64,000 nucleotides of DNA from Massospora cicadina (GCA_022478985.1 JAKSZP010014863.1:18283-82282); one strand, 5' to 3'. Positions 43,086 through 53,756 are shown, counted from the stretch's first letter. Notes: a model not told the origin generated them from the letters alone. Numbers and translations are program-made.

Positions 43086-43478
43086 CTAATTTCCCCCAGG
43101 ATGTATATTTGCATCAAAGAATGGAGAGGGATATTTGGCCACCCTTACTGCTGAGGCCACATATCCCATTATACCTTCAGCAACTGCATAAACATTTTTG
43201 TATTGCAACTGTAACACATTCTTCTCCTCTTGGGTTTTGCGGATCATTGTTGTGGTCAAGCGAGGGTTTTCTGGGGTGATTTGATACACTGAAATGGAGT
43301 CCATATCTGAGCCATATGGGAAGAGACATGACTTGGTAGTATATATGGAAACTTTGTTTAAAAACGCGTTTTGGAACATGAATGACCCTATCCCCATTTT
43401 GACAACGGGTTGTATGACGTTATCTAAGGCCAACACCATCAGGCTTTCACTGATGATCCTGCCAGTACCATCAAACAT
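43086..43478 (-). CDS. Unrecognised 130-codon frame upstream of the gypsy-2 protease
   Basis: Open from ATG 43478 (MFDGTGRIISESLMVLALDN) to 43086. Features: a hydrophobic N-terminal third, a KSCLFPYGSDMDSISVYQIT segment and an ITPENPRLTTTMIRKTQEEK segment. It sits where the end of gag would be expected but shows no zinc knuckle and no capsid signature. It could be a fragment of gypsy-2 gag, part of the sequence between the X repeats, or chance. No function can be given. Confidence 0.3.
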   Translation of the reverse strand: MFDGTGRIISESLMVLALDNVIQPVVKMGIGSFMFQNAFLNKVSIYTTKSCLFPYGSDMDSISVYQITPENPRLTTTMIRKTQEEKNVLQLQYKNVYAVAEGIMGYVASAVRVAKYPSPFFDANIHPGGN

Positions 43479-43776
43479 GGTGCCAAAGGAAAAACAATTT
43501 TTGTGTCCATTTTATTAAATTTGATGTAAAGTCAGTGAATCATGACTCTCAGATCACAAAGTGACTGTATCTACCAGGTATGGGCAAGAAGGGTGAGTAC
43601 CTTCCAGCCAGAGGTAGTGAGAATAACGCCAGACTGCTCCAACCCTCAGCAAAATGCAAAAACAGTGGTGATCCCCACCACAGCCATGGCCACCAGCTGG
43701 TGCACACCGTTTTCACTTTGCAAAAGTCCCACACAGAAAAGTTCGTGCATGTAAAGATAAGTGGTTGGTTGTCTAA
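43479..43776. other. Unassigned sequence left of the right X repeat
   Basis: About 300 bp. An open plus frame, 43580-43954, runs through it into repeat X without a recognisable motif. No gypsy-2 LTR is found here. Confidence 0.4.
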
Positions 43777-44093
43777 TGTCAAGACAGTATCTATAACTCT
43801 CCAAAAACCAGCGTGGTGGTGCTCAGTGCACAGGACCAACGCAAAGGACCAAATAGTCATAGTTATAATAATAAAAATAGTCCAGAAGAGGAATCTGGAG
43901 CTAAGAAGACATAGGGCAAGGGCGTTGAGCGCTTTGAAATTAATAATAATTTAAGCAAGCTTCAACACTTGGAAGTGGCCTAAAGGGCTGTTTCTAACCA
44001 AGTTTGATACTGAGGTAATATGCACTGGTGACCAGTTTTATAGCGAACCTGATAGGACCAGTGGTGTACCTGAGGCTGTTTTGATTTTAACTA
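43777..44093 (+). repeat. Direct repeat X, right copy (317 bp), unidentified
   Basis: Starts TGTCAAGACAGTATCTATAA and ends near TTTGATTTTAACTA. Partner of 37350-37663. The pair brackets the LTR and gypsy-2. LINE2e begins about 30 bp further right. Confidence 0.7.
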
Positions 44094-44429
44094 AAAATAA
44101 TCGCATAAACGTCACAAGACAAATTTACTTTTCTCTCTCGTTGCAAACACTTTTGCAACATATTCAATTCAAGTCTAGGTAAGTTTAATAATCTCGTCAA
44201 GGAGATTATTGTGCACCCAATGTTGGGTAGCAATTGGGCGAGCAAAGTTAAGGGCACAGGTTTAGGACCCACATAAACAAAGTTTCATAAACGCCCCAGC
44301 AAAACTGGTGACCTAGATAAAATTAATAGTATAAGACCAGCGTTTACCACTTCCCCAGAATTTTTGGCCTGGAAAGCGCGCTGCAACCAGTTCATCAATA
44401 TGACACACTCCCAACCACTATTGTCAGTG

Positions 44430-45567
44430 GAATACTGGGTGCATGTCTTCCTGGATATACAACAAATGGCGCTTTGGGAGAAAGTTTTGTGGAGATGTAC
44501 ACAAACAATACCCAAACGCAGTGTATGTTGCAACACACTCCATGCCTTGAAGTTGGCTGGATTTTGGATTTGAAAACAAAAATGTTGCATACAAAGCCAC
44601 AAAAGTGCGAGTGGTGGTGAACCTCCCAGATGGTCAATGGGTAGTTGAAACGAAGCGCACTCACTGGACTAAATCAAACCAAATTTTCGTAACCTTTGAC
44701 TTCCTACCTACTACAGTCAAGCGCACCATACTGTAGCACCACCTGAAGGCTGGGCTCGCTAATTATGGGGAAAATCCAATCCTTTGAGATTCAGTGCTTT
44801 GCGCTCATGGCGGACCTGTGCACAGGCAAAGAAATTGCTGTTCTCACCCCATCAGTGGGGATAGTGGAAGATTTGACCCAAATCCCTCACATTGCTTTTG
44901 TGGAAATTAATGGGCAAGACTCCCACCCATTCAGGGTCACCATGGATAGTGCGCATCCTATCTGCACTTTCTGTCACACTTTTGGCCACAAGGCCCATAA
45001 CTGCCCCACCAAGGAGGGCATTACTCAAACCAAAATAATCCCAGAAGCAATGTGTGGTGCAGACGCCCACTATGAACTGGCAGTAGACACTAATGCAGCC
45101 TTCCCGTGGGGCGCTACTGGGTGTTACATTAAAGTGAAACCTGTATCCCCGCAGGAGTGTAAGAAGGCCAAGCAGGCTTGCAAAGTGGTGGCGGCCAAGA
45201 AGGCAGCCAAGACTGCATCCATGATCCTGCCTACACAGCTCCAGGAGGACATCGAGTCATTTGCTGTGAAAGTGGTTTGCAAATCCTTCCACCAATCAGA
45301 TTGAGCCACCCAAGCTGAAGACCCGATGGGTGAGTTGGTTTCACATGGCCAATGCTACCAAGCATCGATTGAATTCAAGTTGCTAACCAATAATCCTGCT
45401 GAAATTCCACCATCATGCAATGGTGCACTGCAGGTGAACATAATGCCAAAAATTCGTCCCACAGTGGGGAAAAGTCAGAAGGCAAAAGCCAACGCAAACC
45501 CCACTGCAAAAGCTTCACATACTGAACCTTACTCCACAGCACAGAATACCGACGCTGCCAAACAGTG
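44430..45567 (+). pseudogene. LINE2e ORF1 (RRM-like plus CCHC knuckle)
   Basis: Nearly complete ORF1. The 44765-45304 frame holds LCTGKEIAVLTPSVGIVEDL, HPFRVTMDSAHP, an intact knuckle (CTFCHTFGHKAHNC, about 44964-45005), AFPWGATGCYIKVKPVSPQE and a basic KKAKQACKVVAAKKAAK. Upstream, AVYVATHSMPxSWLDFGFEN (about 44519-44578) and VTFDFLPTTVKRTI (about 44689) are in frame-shifted or stop-bearing pieces. After one stop, 45326-45568 adds a C-terminal tail ending near 45567, richer in Lys, Ala and Asn. The protein would bind element RNA. Confidence 0.82.
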
Positions 45568-45629
45568 ATGTGCTGAGAACAAGGAGGCTGAAGGGCATGG
45601 GTTCCCTTCCCCTCGCACCTAAGGTGAGA

Positions 45630-48600
45630 TGAAGGTCTTTACTATAGGGATGTTGAACATCGTTGGACTCAAGGCCTCGCCGTCCTGGGCTAGGAAACTG
45701 AATTTTAAAAATAATTTACCTGTGGACATCCTGGCCATTCAGGAAACTCACTGTCCGCATGGTTCAGAGGAAAAATGGGCAACTATGCTCCTCCCCTAAC
45801 TTACCTTTTGGTCACTGCACTAGGGGTGCTTGTTTGAGTGACCCATAGCTTTAAATTTATTTTGTCAACGTTGTACCTCAACGGCCATGTCCTTTTAGTC
45901 ACCTTTTTGTGGGATAACATGTTCACACTGTCTTTAAAATTTAGCCCCAACCTGTGCACAAGATCATCAGGATTTCTTCTCAGCCATCAATTCTCTTCTG
46001 CTATACCCTGACCCATTTGTTGTTGGTGACATGAACTGCTGGACCAACCCAACCACAGACCGCTGGCCCTTGTCACCTACACCCCCACAGGGGCACATTG
46101 AACTTCGCGTTCTAAAAGCCACCCTGGGGTTGTTTGATACTCTGCCACATCATGCACCACTACTCCAAAACATGTCTCGCCCCCATGTGCACAATAGCCA
46201 GCTAAGGTCTATGAACCACATTGACCTTATTCTTGCACCGTTGAAATTTCAATCCCAAATTTTCCACTTTACAATGATGAAAATTGATTTATCCGACCAC
46301 AGGATGGTATGGTTTCCTTCTCTTTGTCCAATCCAGCAGCATAGGCGCCAAAGTGGTGCAAACTCCACCCCACTGAGATCACGTCACCCAGGTTTTCCTT
46401 GTTGTGGGACACTGAGACCTCAGCTCCAGAGTTTACCACAACGTTATGTGCAGACCCAATCTCTACCTGGTCAACCTTCAAAGCAAACATCATCCACCCG
46501 GCTCACTACATCTCATAATGTCACTTGCATGCTGCCTCAGCAATCATTTTGCACATGCTGGCAGAAGTGGACCACCTTGAATCCAATGTCCCAGTGGCAG
46601 GCTACAGCCTGGCTTGGGGTCATAAGTGGGCAGAAGTGTCCGCTCGCCTCAATGCACTGGTAAGACAACAGAATCATCGGGTTTGTGTTCAGTATAAAGC
46701 AAAGCATATAATGCAGGAAATACATGGTCTGTTTACTTTTTTCGAAAATTCTTCTCACTGCACCAAAGATTGGCCTTCACACAGGTGCGGAGGCCAGACC
46801 ACTCCGTCACAAATACTCTAGCTGAAGTGGCAATTGAATTATAAACCTATTACTCCAAATTTTCTCGCTCTGATCCAGTTCAGCTGGCTGAAGTGGACAA
46901 TTTTCTCAAAAGTTCACATATCCTCACCATTTCTCATTATCTGGAGTTGATAAATTTGCTTTCTCAGGATAAACTCTGGTCTCTCGTTCACAGTGCACCA
47001 TACAGGAAATGCCCAGGTCCAGATGGTATCCTTTATGAGTTCTATAAGAAATATTTCAAATTTTTTCTCCTTGATGCTTGCCTCAATGAACCATTGCCTT
47101 ATGGAATTGCGCCTTCTTCCTGGAGGGCAAGAGGCCTTCATGATAAAGTTGTATAAGAAAGGGGATAAGCTGGACTTGGCCGACTGGCGCCTCATATCTC
47201 TTACTAACACATATACTAAACTTTTTACCAAAATAATGGCAAACCGCCTAGGGGTAGTTGCTTCTTCTCTCATTTCCCCTGAGCAATTTGGTTTTATTCC
47301 CAATTGGTTATTTGGGACAACATACAAACCGTAGCCAACGTCTGTCAATCCACGGCTTCTGGAGCACTTTTTTTAGACAGCAGAAGGCCTATGATTGATT
47401 TATCTGGGATTACCTCAGAGCCTGCCTCCACAAGTTCCACCTCCCATATCGTTTCACTAATTGGGTGATGTTGCTCACGGAATCTTCCACAATGGCTGTG
47501 CGTGGCCCTGGCTTCCTCACGGATGTAGTTCGCCCTCATAGGGGTTTACTCCAAGGGGACCCTCTAAGCCCACTCTTGTATAACTTCAGCCTTGGCCCAC
47601 TTCTTCAGAATGTGAATGCCTGCCTTACTGGTGTCCATGTGCAAGGCCAAGCACCAGTCAAGATGTTGGCATTTGCTGATGATTGTGTGGTTGGGGTGTC
47701 TAACAATCATGATGCACTTGCGCTTGAAGATACTATCCAGGTTTACTTCTGGGTGAGTAATGCTGCACTTAACGCCTCCAAAACCGAAATTGTTCTCCTT
47801 GGTCAGTATCAAACCCGCTGGTCCCCAGCACACCGTTTTCTACCTGCTTCAACAACTTTCTCACGGAATCAATTTCCCAGCCCACCACACATTGCCCCGC
47901 TTGTGCTCCCCTTTGTACCAAGCCCCACCGCTGGACCAGTCCGCCATTTGGGGGTGTGGCTGGAGGTGGGAGGGTATTCCTCAACGGTGATGGAAAATCA
48001 TATCCTAGACAACATTACGAAACGCATAGCTTCCCTCAAAGCCCGCCAGACCTCCCTTACAGGCAGGGTAGTGCTAGACAACTCTATGCTCCTTTCTAAA
48101 GTTTGGTTTGGGGCCCATGCCATCGCTTTTTTCCCTTGTTTCTTCAAGTCATTATACGCCCTTCTGCAAGGGTGGCTTTGGTTAGGCCGCCCTCCCCTTG
48201 TGCGCCTGGATGTCATGTTTGGCCCTCACCATAGTGGTATGGGCCTGCTCAACTATGAGGTCCATGCCACCAAAATACTTGACATCTGGATCGCTGCAGT
48301 CACCAGCCCTACACTATCAGCCCAACACTGTTCACTAGAAGCTCGCTTAAATTTTTCCCGCGCCCTTGGCCTCCACAATCTAACCACCCCCATTCTCTGC
48401 TTAAATATATGGCCTCACATCCCCCTGCCGCAGGCCCTCCTGGGACGCCACCCCACTTCAAAAGAATTTTCTTCTCCATGTGGAGCGCTGAGAGGAGAAT
48501 CAGCATCAGTGACCACACTGCCCAGAGGGATTGCCCTACTCCTTTGTTTCAAGCAACAAGTTCATGAACAAGTTGTTGTAAACAACCTGGTATCCCAATG

Positions 48601-49300
48601 TACCCCTATCATTGCCCGTGTGGAATACATTGACAAACTGGACATCCCGTATTCTCTGGAGATCTAAAAGGACATATGGTAGTACACAAACCATCCTCTG
48701 TTACTACCCCAGATTCGCGCTCATGTTTGGAGATGCTTGAGAAAGGTGTACCGGACTGCTGAGAGGTCCAATGCCTCTCAGTCTTCATGCATTGTGTGTG
48801 TTCAATATGGGTCGTTAGTCCATTGCTTTGAAGATTGCCCACCATTACAGGCGATTTGGTGTGATGTTATGCGCTTCTTTTGCCAGAAGCGAATACAGGA
48901 TTTCAGCCAGTCCAAGGACATCTTCGCCTTTTCTATGACCTCCCATATACACCCTTCTCTCCGCGCCTTAGTCATAGCAGTTGCGTTATGGACAATCCAC
49001 ACTATTGTCCTTGACACTCACTCTGGTACTACACCAACCCTCTGAGAAGCTGTGCGTCAATTCCACTATCACCTTATGGATCTCTCCCAAGCTTGGTTGT
49101 TTGGCCACCTGCCATCCCACCACCTCCAGTTGGTGTCATCCTGGTTCCCCATCTGGTTCCCATCATTGGACAATTTCCTTCATTCATCTTCAGTTTTGGC
49201 CCCAGCCTCTTCTACAGCTCTCCCTCTTCCTTTCACTGGCAGTCCTGCTGGCAAAAAAAGGTAGCTTCAATTTCTCTGGGAGGCCCTTATGTTTCTTGGT
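45630..49300 (+). pseudogene. LINE2e ORF2: endonuclease, reverse transcriptase, zinc finger; few breaks in the second half
   Basis: Endonuclease: MKVFTIGMLNIVGLKAS (45630), DILAIQETHCPHGSEE, VGDMNCWTNPTTDRWPL (46024 onward), LSDHRMVWF near 46291. Reverse transcriptase: RKCPGPDGILYEFYKKYF (47005), LYKKGDKLDLADWRLISLTN (47149), EQFGFIPN (47281), KAYD followed by a stop near 47390. A 400-codon frame, 47465-48667, then has GLLQGDPLSPLLYNFSLG, LAFADDCVVGVSNNHDA with its Asp pair, VRHLGVWLEVGGYSSTVMEN and LDNSMLLSKVWFGAHAIAF. The finger at 48782-48840 reads CIVCVQYGSLVHCFEDC, with Cys/His intact. Frames 48737-49045 and 49052-49264 finish the protein. Confidence 0.88.
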
Positions 49301-49422
49301 GTTTTGTATTTGGAGTTTATCAGAAATGTCTGTCTCATGGTTGGCCTTCCCCAAAAAAATCAAGGTTAAAAATTAGATATGAGCGCCCACGTCATTATAG
49401 TTTCTACTAATTTGGTTCTAAG

Positions 49423-50130
49423 TTGACGTTAAAGCCTGATGTAGAACATCAAATGGTGTATGGTATCGCTGGAGCGGAAAGCATGGTCTCTGATGGAGCG
49501 TACAGCGTGCTACCTTTTCAGTTTGGGTCAATTGTCATTGTAGCTCTGGCAATAGTGCTACCAAACAGTAATTATGACCTGTTAATTGCTATTGCTTTCA
49601 TGTGACACTTCAGGGCTATCATTGAAATGATGGAGAAGAATTTATTAGTTTTGGGGCAGTGGATCCCAATTTACTTTACCTCCAGCGGAGTGCTGAAGGA
49701 TCCGGTACACATGGGACATATCAACCTTGCATATAATGACGGGGTGATTCTGGTCCTCTAACGCCAACTAAAGAGCAAGATCTGGGCCCTCCCCCAGCTG
49801 ATTTATGAATATTAAGGGCTGCCGCTCAGAGCTTCTGGACCTATATCCATCTCCTCTAGACACCAAGTAATAGTAAACACTGAGTTAGAGGTAGAAGTGC
49901 CAGCTGGGCTCTATGAGGAGGTCATTGGGACTTATCAGCAATCGTGGCATGAGCCTCATGCGGCTCCAAGAATTATACTTCCAGGACTTGAGGAGATCAA
50001 GGTTTTGCTAGTAAATCTACAAAACAAACCATGGAAAATCTGCCAGCATCAGATAGTGGCGTATTCACACTTGACCCCAGTTGAGGAGATCCTTTCAGGT
50101 TCACAAGTTTGGGTCACTGGATGAATTTAA
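49423..50130 (+). pseudogene. gypsy-1 protease-like and pre-RT region
   Basis: Plus frames after LINE2e. 49423-49605 reads SDGAYSVLPFQFGSIVIVAL and IVLPNSNYDLLIAIAF, similar to the C-terminal half of a gypsy retropepsin (xLPxxxYDxLLGxDFL). A stop is followed by AIIEMMEKNLLVLGQWIPIY. 49897-50124 (VPAGLYEEVIGTYQQSWHEP, RIILPGLEEIKVLLVNLQNK) is linker-like. The DTGA active-site end would lie upstream, beyond LINE2e, and is not visible. Breaks: stops near 49605, 49760 and 49815. Confidence 0.6.
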
Positions 50131-50269
50131 TCTACCTGTTAATCTGCAGCCTGGAGTAATGGCAGTGGTACCGCGTGAAAGCTTAAAGAGGTTTTTGGAA
50201 GATTAAAAGGAACAGTCAATAGCTTTATTGCAAAAATATAAGGAGATTTTTGCTGTTGATGACCACAAT

Positions 50270-51262
50270 TTAAGGTGTGTTTGAGGGTGTTCCATCGATT
50301 AGACACTGGGGATCATCCCCCCATCAGGTCTCAGATGATCTTCCAATCTAGGACAGCTGAGGAAGTAGTGACTGAGGAAACCGAAAAGCTGCTGGAGCAA
50401 GGGATGCTCAAACCATTGAAGAATCTGTGAGCTTAACCCATTCTAATTACTAAAAAGAAGGAAGGTACCAACCAGGTAGTGATAAACTACTGGAAGCTCA
50501 ACATAACACCAAGAAGGACTTGTACCCCTTGCTGCAGATCAACTATGCCCTGGATTGGTTGGGAGGAGCTTGCTATTTCTTGGTGATAGATTTAATATTA
50601 GGCTACTGGCAAATCAAATTGCCTGTGGCAGAACAGGAGAAACGCGCCATTATCACGTCCAAGGTGATTTTCCAACTGACCCATATGCATCAAGGGCTGT
50701 GTAACGCTCCAGATATGTTCTAATGGGTGATGGACACTATCTTGGCAACTTGAAACTGTCATGCATTCTAGTGTACCTCAACAATATCAGTGTCTTCTTC
50801 TGGATGTTTTCAGAGCACCTTACCCATTTGGAGGAGGTATTTCACTGGCTTGCAGCAGCCAACATTAAGATTAAACCCCACAAATGCCACTTCTTCAAGG
50901 ACCAACTGGAGTACCTTGGGTTTTTGGTAGATGCTAATGGGTCAAAACCTCAACTGGCCAAGGTAAAGTCTATCCAAAAAATGAATCAGTCAAACAGTAA
51001 GCATAACATACAGGTATTTTTGGGAATGGTGGGTTACTACCAGTGCTTCATCCCTAACTTCAGCTGTATTGTGGACTCAATATTTGAGTTGTTAAAAAAT
51101 GCCATGTTTTAATGGATGGAACGCCGTCAACCCTCTTTGATACACTTCAGACGGTGTTAATTAATGCGCCAGTGCTACGCTACCTGAATTTTAATAAAAA
51201 ATTTATTGTTTAAACATATGTGTCTCTTTCCTCCTTTGGGGCAGTTCTATTTTAACAAGATG
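50270..51262 (+). pseudogene. gypsy-1 reverse transcriptase
   Basis: Gypsy-type polymerase. ITKKKEGTNQVVINYWKLN (50449-50505) is the PxKKxDGxxRxVxDYRxLN motif. A frameshift leads to KKDLYPLLQINYALDWLGGA, FLVIDLILGYWQIKLP (50578-50625), THMHQGLCNAPDMF and a stop. The catalytic YxDD position reads LVYLNNISVFF (about 50769-50801): both Asp residues are replaced by Asn, so it could not polymerise. Then HKCHFFKDQLEYLGFLVDAN (50880-50939) and FLGMVGYYQCFIPNFS follow. RNase H begins near 51160 and is cut by LINE1 at 51281. Confidence 0.88.
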
Positions 51263-51280
51263 AAGAAGGGGAGGAACACC
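51263..51280 (+). repeat. Target-site duplication, left copy, LINE1 plus-strand copy
   Basis: AAGAAGGGGAGGAACACC, the same as 57415-57432. Its first two A could also belong to the right-hand poly(A). It lies in the gypsy-1 RNase H reading frame. Confidence 0.95.
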
Positions 51281-51373
51281 AAAAATCTCTTTCTGCTAAG
51301 CATCACTTTTCGAAAATCAATTCAGCCTGAAATTTAGCTCCACTAAAGAGATTTATGAAAACTATTAGCAAAT

Positions 51374-53719
51374 ATGGCGGGAAACCCCGCAAAAGAACCC
51401 GCAGGCTATGCCAAACGAGCCAGCACCACCCCCAAACGAAGCAACCCTCGGTTACCCACCTCAGGTTCAACCAGAATCACCCGCTCTCAAGCAGCAGCCA
51501 TGAAAGCAGGCACCACCCCCCAACCTGGAGCTACTCCAACTAGCGCCAGTTCACCTGATCGCACTTCTGAAACCTACACGCCTAACAGCTCTGTGTGTGC
51601 TGCCTCCCACCAACCCGCTGGGCCCCCTCCAACCAAGGAGGCCATCACCCACGCTGTTTTAATGGCGTCTGCTCAGTTGAATGCAACTCAGCCCATCCAG
51701 ACATTCACCTCCCCCATTGTGTCAGCTAATTCAGCCCCATCTATTATTGCTGACACCGTGTTTCTGGCTCCCTCCATGAGGGGCGATACCCAGCTACCTG
51801 GCCCCCAAATCCTCAGATGTAAGGTTGGATTAGCCGCACATTCTGGTTCACTAAGCACCAAATTGGGACAATCTACTCTTCCCAATGAGGATTCAAATGG
51901 TTCGGATTTTGGAACTTCACACCAGTTCCAATCTCACCCGTCCCATTTAAACCCCGTAATTGGCACTTCTCAAGTCAGCACTTTATCGCAATATGCTGAA
52001 AACGAACAATACACTAATCAGCCAATGAGTTTTGCCCACGAAATCACAGCAAACACTCGGGCTGAATTTACCCAAATAGATTGGGATGGTGATGAAACAT
52101 CTCCCTCCTCCCAATTGGCTGGAGTTTGTTCCAATCTGGATGGGCCTCCCCAATTTAGCGAGGCCCAACAAACCGCCCCTCAATTTAATATAACGCCAGC
52201 AACTGCTGTAACATTCCAGAAACAAGGGAACTCCGCAAACTTGTCCAAACCAACAGCTCACACTCAACCCGCAATTGCAGCCCAAAGCAAACACAAACGT
52301 ACCAAAGGAGCCACTGGGGCGTGGCAAAAACCTCTGGCACCAACGCTACCCAAAGCTGATCCCCGTGAAGTGGCGTTTATTGCTGATGTTAAGAAGAAAT
52401 GGGCCGAAACTAGAGCGCAAAAAGCTCTACCTCGCTCAACCCTCTCCCACGCAATTCGCCTTTATTATGGGCATAACCCTGTTGAATTCTATACAGAGGA
52501 TTACTTCTCATACTTTGCAGCAATTGCGGAGACATTCCCAATTAACACCACCATCCAAGAATCAGTGGAGGGCCACTACATCAATGTGGGCTTCACTGAA
52601 GCTGCCCTTGCTGACCATGCTGCCACCCTCCAGGTCATTATTCCACGCGGATCTCTTCGCATCTCCCGCACACGCTCTCACCTGGAGAAAATTTCATGGG
52701 TTACTTTCTCCAACCTACCAACGACTGTTGATCCTGAGTCTCTTAAACTGGCACTCCATCGTGGTTTAATGGAGTTTGGGTCTGTTCTTTCAGTGGACTT
52801 TAGCGTCCCCTCTTACTATGCTCCCACTCAAAGAGCTCGCACTGCTAGGGCGTCGTTCATCCCCTCCCCCACTGTATCCCGTAACATTGAGGTTATTCCT
52901 CGTGTGGCGGTAGTTGGGGCATGCCCTGAGATCTTTTTTGTCGACCCTGATCAGGCGCGCCCCCGGTGTTCATGGTGTAACGCCCTTGGACACTTGTATA
53001 GTGGCTGCACAGCTCGAAAACAAGCCCTCTTAGCCACCACCCAGGGGCCTAAACCAGGCCAAAAACGATCCCACATGGCTGCAGCAGCAATTCCTCAACC
53101 CACACAATGGGTTCCCGTTCAAGACCTGTCCCCTGAGGCCTTACGCCTAGCAGTTGAAACAGCTAACCCCACTATTGGTGTGGGATACCTTCGCGCTCAT
53201 GCCCCCCTTCCAATGGGCACCCCCTCCAATCTCCCAGAGTCAACTCCCTCTCTCACCAAGCGCAAGGCATCTCCCACAGGGTGCACCTCGTCAGCCACCC
53301 CCACTCAGGGCTCCGCGGCACCCCCACCAACCTCCACCAGCGATTTATCGCATCAGCCCTCAGCTCCCAATGGAGCTATGCCCACCAGCATAGACTGGCA
53401 ACTCGCGTCCTGCGGTAGAAGTGCCACCTCAAAGAGTCCTACCCCAACCCCACAGTCCATTTCGCGCGGATCCTTTGAAGTGTTGAAGGAAGTGAATATG
53501 GACTCAGACTCATCAAATGGGGACACCGCGGAGGTCACCATTGAGCACCCTCAGGTCCTTCCCCTGCAACGGAGCGGGGGCAGCATCCTAGGCTGGCTTA
53601 CTGGGTCCTCCGCCCCCCACCCTCTCCTTCCCCTCAGAACCCTCGACGCTCCTCACGGATTGCAGCTAATAGTCAAGCTAAAGGACTCTAAACTAGCCGC
53701 CTCACAGCAGCAGGTTTAA
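51374..53719 (+). CDS. LINE1 ORF1, gag-like RNA-binding protein, 781 codons, intact
   Basis: Start MAGNPAKEPAGYAKRASTTP. Residues 1-150 are basic and Ser/Thr/Pro-rich (SGSTRITRSQAAAMKAG), with no predicted fold by eye. Around 150-260 lies the Ser/Asn/Gln block that is duplicated in the minus copy. About 345-510 is a globular region (RLYYGHNPVEFYTEDYFSYF, VEGHYINVGFTEAALADHAA, HLEKISWVTFSNLPTTVDPE, RGLMEFGSVLSVDFSVPS) laid out like the RRM/DUF4283-type domain of L1-like ORF1 proteins. A CX2CX4HX4C knuckle (CSWCNALGHLYSGC) occupies 532-545. The rest is Pro/Ser-rich. Expected role: binding element RNA for retrotransposition. It is clearly longer than LINE2 ORF1. Confidence 0.93.
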   Translation: MAGNPAKEPAGYAKRASTTPKRSNPRLPTSGSTRITRSQAAAMKAGTTPQPGATPTSASSPDRTSETYTPNSSVCAASHQPAGPPPTKEAITHAVLMASAQLNATQPIQTFTSPIVSANSAPSIIADTVFLAPSMRGDTQLPGPQILRCKVGLAAHSGSLSTKLGQSTLPNEDSNGSDFGTSHQFQSHPSHLNPVIGTSQVSTLSQYAENEQYTNQPMSFAHEITANTRAEFTQIDWDGDETSPSSQLAGVCSNLDGPPQFSEAQQTAPQFNITPATAVTFQKQGNSANLSKPTAHTQPAIAAQSKHKRTKGATGAWQKPLAPTLPKADPREVAFIADVKKKWAETRAQKALPRSTLSHAIRLYYGHNPVEFYTEDYFSYFAAIAETFPINTTIQESVEGHYINVGFTEAALADHAATLQVIIPRGSLRISRTRSHLEKISWVTFSNLPTTVDPESLKLALHRGLMEFGSVLSVDFSVPSYYAPTQRARTARASFIPSPTVSRNIEVIPRVAVVGACPEIFFVDPDQARPRCSWCNALGHLYSGCTARKQALLATTQGPKPGQKRSHMAAAAIPQPTQWVPVQDLSPEALRLAVETANPTIGVGYLRAHAPLPMGTPSNLPESTPSLTKRKASPTGCTSSATPTQGSAAPPPTSTSDLSHQPSAPNGAMPTSIDWQLASCGRSATSKSPTPTPQSISRGSFEVLKEVNMDSDSSNGDTAEVTIEHPQVLPLQRSGGSILGWLTGSSAPHPLLPLRTLDAPHGLQLIVKLKDSKLAASQQQV

Positions 53720-53756
53720 GCGCTGGCAACCCCCCAGGACATGGAGGGGAACAGCT

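Larger units (their letters stand above)
44127..49375 (+). mobile_element. LINE2e, near full-length copy
   Basis: About 5.25 kb, the same size as LINE2b and 2c. The 5' leader ACTTTTCTCTCTCGTTGCAA matches the LINE2c 5' end. ORF1, ORF2 and the 3' tail follow (GTCTGTCTCATGGTTGGCC, then TTCCCCAAAAAAATCAAGG, 49327-49365). This copy keeps the longest open ORF2 stretch of the family (400 codons). I could not find an exact TSD. Flanks AATCGCATAAACGTCAC (left) and GAGCGCCCACGTCAT (right) share CGC and ACGTCA and might be a worn one. The end could be off by 20 bp. Confidence 0.85.

Noticed and set aside
43549..43860. Open minus-strand frame of 103 codons with hydrophobic stretches that could suggest a membrane protein.
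   Set aside because: It crosses the boundary of repeat X, has no homologue in the left copy of X and has no neighbouring signal. It is likely a chance frame.
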